Source: Xylocopa sonorina
Taxonomy: Eukaryota; Arthropoda; Insecta; Hymenoptera; Apidae
DNA length: 64,000 nt
NCBI RefSeq assembly: GCF_050948175.1
Contig: NC_135197.1
Coordinates: forward strand, 7,644,501-7,708,500
Direction of reading: 5' to 3'
Shown here: in pieces, positions 60,199 through 64,000 of the stretch
How positions within the stretch are numbered: the first letter of the stretch is position 1
Layout: each line of letters starts with the position of its first letter
Notes under the pieces: generated by a model
The model's database searches: none
Seen by the model: only the letters and a program-made list of their open reading frames with translations
What the model was told of the DNA's origin: nothing
Translations under genes and position numbers: made by a program

Positions 60199-62104
60199 CT
60201 GCAACATATAAGCGTAACCATTAGAACGATCAGAAAATAGTGTGCAGAATTTAAGAAGATTAATTTGTCACACTCGTATCGTTGAGTAGACATAATTTAG
60301 AGCAATAAACTTAATCCCTACTGTGATCGTTTCTCCTCGTCTGTCTTAAAAATATGCATAGTGTTCGAAATGATTGCAGAAATCACGATTCGGAGCAATC
60401 AGGAAATTGTAAATGTAAAGGAAGTTATAAATAAAAAAATCGTCTCTCGTGTACTTAATGGGATAAGAAGTACTTATTACCAATTACAATGTACATCATA
60501 TAATACACGTTTAGCGAAACTGTTCCGTAAAACTTGCAGAAACGCAGAAAATTCAAATCTCGCAGTGATTACAATTCAGATGAAAAAAACAGCAAAGAAT
60601 CTTGATCTGAATATCTTATTTCTGCGGCAACAGCAGTGGTTTCATTGTCATTCCGACACCACCGCGAAATTATTGTCGACGTGGCAACGACGGCTCGTCA
60701 TCTATCGCGTTGACACTCATTGACCTCGGTGCAGCCAGCAGTAAACTCTTGAAATTTAGGTCGACCAACAGAAAGTCATAAACACGGTGCTTAAATACCT
60801 GTACGACTAGCGACTTTTCACGAACCATCGGAGATCTCATTTTACGACCATACGATATATCGATTACGGAATGAATAATCCATCCGACATCCGGTGGCTC
60901 TTCATAAATATATGACGTTTAAGTTTGCTCGAACAATACACTTTGTACTTTGACCAAAATAGTCTTCCATTTATTCTTCCTGTCTTCGCAGAGTCCTTCG
61001 AAACCCGACAGAACCGCATATATTATAGCTCCATTTTTACAAGAAACCAGAATATTCAGATTCCAATCCCTATTGCTTTTATCCCAGACAACGCTACGTA
61101 AATTCTTTCAAAACCAACTCTAAGAAAACCCTCTCTCAAGCTTATTTATACGATCTAACATCCCGCTTCCTTAGCGATCCTCTTAGATCGTCTATCCTCT
61201 CTCCCATCTATCACCATTCATCACTGCCTTCGACTGGATCTCCACGTTCCTCGTCGAATGCTCCGAATTATTGCCAAATGAAACATCTCGACATCATGAA
61301 CTCCGCGAACACCGCCAGAGAGATTAATCATCGGGAGTCTATCAGAATCCCTGGCGCTAAGCAGTTCGGAAAGCAGTGTATTCTTCTTCACCCTACATTT
61401 CAGCGGACTCGAGAAGCCACGCGGACGTCAGCGTCCATCGATGAATGAACGAACGGCTGTGCTTATCTTACGACCAGAAGGGGTACGAGATAGCAGTGGA
61501 TGGTAGGGGGCTGGAGGGGGTGCGGGAAGGGGATCCAGAAATCGCGGATGACGATCACGTAGCCGAAGCAGAAGTATGCCGTAAGATACGCGCACGAGAG
61601 CGCGCGTCTTTCCTGGCCTGGGCATCGGCCAACGTGGAACTTTCCTTGCGAAACCGTGCCGCTTCCGAATATGGTGCACCGAGTTCTTTTGCACCGGATC
61701 GTACGGATCGCCGGTTTTCTTTCCACGATGACTTCGTTACCTTCCCCTGGAAGGCTGAACCTCCGCCCCGTCTTCGATCAAAAAAATTCAATCGCGACAC
61801 GTAACAGGGCACTTTCTGCGCAGATTCGATCGGCCATCCTACGCGATCGAGAGTAACGACCATTGGCGCGATTGTTCGACACAGAGGAGCGTTTAACCAC
61901 CGCTACTAATAGGATGGTATTTGCTCGTTAACTTGGGTGGATGAGTTAACTCGTTGTTTAAAAATATCCTCTCACTTGCCACGAGCAGGATGATTCACCG
62001 TAGAAATCGATTGCTGGCGGATTCTGGAAATATTTTACCATTTCAGTACTTTTACCTTTAAGTATTACAATACGAATAATTACAGTAAAATTATTAGTGA
62101 ATAC
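60199..62104. other. Putative dystrophin intron 1
   Basis: Mostly AT-rich, with a GC/CpG-rich patch at about 61430-61860 that has open frames on both strands. No coding similarity was recognised. If the first exon at 62105 is wrong, this is simply part of a longer intron 1. Confidence 0.45.
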
Positions 62105-62150
62105 CTTGCCTTTTCGTGTACGAGTTTTCAGTAGAAGATTTGATGTCCAT
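62105..62150 (-). CDS. Dys: Candidate dystrophin exon 1 (start codon, 15 residues)
   Basis: On the minus strand an ATG with A at -3 and G at +4 opens MDIKSSTENSYTKRQ and then meets AAG|GTATTC. The exon ends in phase 1, so its final G plus AT from exon 2 makes Asp and reads straight into DEREDVQKKTF. An in-frame TAA lies roughly 80 bases upstream with no other Met in between. The donor is weaker than most in this gene and short first exons are easy to find by chance, so a distal first exon outside the window remains possible. Human and utrophin N-termini before this junction are also short and variable. Confidence 0.4.
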
Positions 62151-64000
62151 TCTATTCACATACGATGTTAACGCCCTAGGCCCGATGAATTTTAAAAAGG
62201 CATTTCCTGCATTGTTATAATCCGAAGGGGTAGAAAATTTTTAGAAATAGTTTACGAGAAGAAACGCGATGGTAAATCATAAATAACGATGACTGCACAT
62301 GATGGATATAACGGAATTCCATAGCCGAGGTCATCCAACACGAAACGCGGACCTCAACATTGTCACGATCACTGTCGGAGCGAAGTCTTCCTGTTCACTG
62401 GTACCGGTTATTTCTATGTCAACGGCAAAATGCAACTAGATTTTTCACTTTAACTGGTGAGATACGGTTGAATTAAAGCCCATTAAAGAAACAGGTAGAA
62501 AGTCGTTCATCCGACTAAATACCATTATTGCAATTACACTAATAGCAGGATAAGTTGTTTGAATTACAAGATCGATGTTGAAAACTGTATACGAATATAA
62601 ATCGAATTCCTATAAACGAAGAGATATGACAGATAGCTGTAAGAATACAGGAAAAATCATTTTGATCTGTCATCACTTGAAATGATTGACTATTTATGAC
62701 TGGACAGTTTATATAACATAGCCCCATGCATCACTGGTAACAGTAAAGTGCTTGGTATCCATCAAAAGTATGCATCTAACTCATAGAACCGTTATGTCGT
62801 GTCAGTCTTGGCTCTACTGATTTTCGAAGTACTTATGTACATGCGTTGAAAACAGCGTGCTTGTGTATTGGTTCATATGAAATTGAATGTATCAGGGAAC
62901 GAGACAGCTGTACGCGTACGTCGCATAGACTATCTATATCGAATTTCTCAAACATTTCCCAAAATCCAAAGCTGGATGCAAGTGTTTATACATTCATGCA
63001 CATCTGCCGGTTCACTTTCAAAGCAACTAACGTAAGCAACGGTGGCCTAGTATGACGCGCGCGAGGAAACTATCTAGGTATGTGTATTCATACACTATTA
63101 CTTTACATGGAAGCGTAGAACAGCGCAGAAAATTAATTACAACTTCTAACAACGTAAAAACAATACTGTTGTGAATACACGATGAACGTACCAACATTAT
63201 CGTAACAAAATAGAACGAAATTGTAAAGTAGAGCGTAATAAAACTTAACTTCCAAGTTGGATATCATCAACGAGAACGAGTATGTAAGTTGGAGCAAGTA
63301 CTAGTTTCGATACCTCGCTACTCTGCTTCCCAAATAAGAAACAATTGTCAGTAACCACCCTTTCCCTTATTGCGAGGGTTGAACGAACCGCAAGTTCGGA
63401 ACGCGTAATGCTGTTAACGCCGCGATAATACATCGCCGAGGAAACAGTGTGCCAACCATCTGAAACCACCGCTAAACTTAGCTAAACGCACGCTAACACG
63501 CGTTCCCTTCTTCACCATACGCGCTATTCATTAGAGCAAATCAACGAAACAAATATTTCGCGGCAAAGCGCCGCTGCTACTGACACTTATCAAAACGAAC
63601 TTTCTAAAACGAAACTTTGAATCCTTCATCATTCCCGTTTTGCCGTTCGCAAAAGGCATTATGAGTCACTTTACTCTGCAAACTAGCCAAGGATAACGTA
63701 TTTCTTTAGATTATCTCATTCTCGAAACTAACCAATGGACGCTTCACCCCAGGGGTCTACATACTTCAAACAGTGTATTGTCCGATAAGGAAAAATTAGA
63801 TCCCTGAACATAATAGAGATTTTATGTTTACAATTATGCTAATCTTTTCATTACATCAGTGGCCATTACGCCATCGATAGTGCGCTAGGCTTGCAGTATC
63901 GCTGGCGTAGCGCGATCTCGAGTGTCAGTTACCTCAAGGACGCGGAATTTTTCCCGTATCAACTACCGCTCGCGAGAGAAATGCTCTCCACCTATGTGGA
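62151..64000. other. Region upstream of the candidate dystrophin start
   Basis: AT-rich without a recognisable gene. It would contain the 5' UTR and perhaps a promoter of the long isoform if the candidate first exon is right. No convincing TATA or initiator could be assigned. Confidence 0.4.

Noticed and set aside
60361..60723. Plus-strand 120-codon frame antisense to putative dystrophin intron 1
   Set aside because: Starts at GTG, is AT-biased in Lys/Asn/Ile and has no recognisable domain; most likely chance.
1..64000. tRNA genes, rRNA, CRISPR arrays or viral genes
   Set aside because: No cloverleaf with A and B boxes, no repeat-spacer array and no viral protein signature were noticed by eye. 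A tRNAscan-type search was not possible.

Overview
The window is animal nuclear DNA, most likely from an insect. A hymenopteran is my best guess, because compact AT-rich exon clusters sit beside GC/CpG-rich non-coding DNA; this is inference. The dominant feature is most of one very large gene on the minus strand, dystrophin (Dys/DMD family). I could join 32 coding exons by eye (exons 2-33 in my numbering), each with GT/AG ends and matching reading phase. Together they give about 2,920 residues: two calponin-homology actin-binding domains, then a long spectrin-repeat rod. The C-terminal part (WW, EF-hand, ZZ, coiled coil) is not in the window and must lie beyond its left edge.

Layout, right to left, which is the direction of transcription. 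62.2-64 kb: presumed 5' flank or 5' UTR. 62105-62150: candidate first coding exon. 58.4-60.2 kb: actin-binding domain exons; the first four have the sizes of human DMD exons 2-5. 45.5-58.3 kb: spectrin-repeat exons with mostly short introns, interrupted by a 1,449-bp exon (49794-51242) that encodes a disordered, charged insert. Intron 27 (46724-48007) carries two inverted-repeat elements. Intron 32 (3850-45486) is about 41.6 kb of GC/CpG-rich DNA. Exon 33 (3638-3849) encodes a Ser/Thr/Pro/Ala-rich hinge. The remaining 3.6 kb on the left is intron 33.

Within intron 32, on the opposite strand, lies a complete three-exon gene for a 180-residue PRELI/MSF1-domain protein (40532-41270). This is a putative mitochondrial phospholipid-transfer protein of the PRELID1/prel type. 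The same intron also holds a minus-strand open segment at 42132-42473 whose splice phases would fit as a dystrophin cassette exon.

The two genes have no evident functional link; the arrangement is a nested-gene layout. Nothing prokaryotic, viral or CRISPR-like was seen. The many other open frames in the GC-rich left half look like chance ORFs in CpG-rich DNA.
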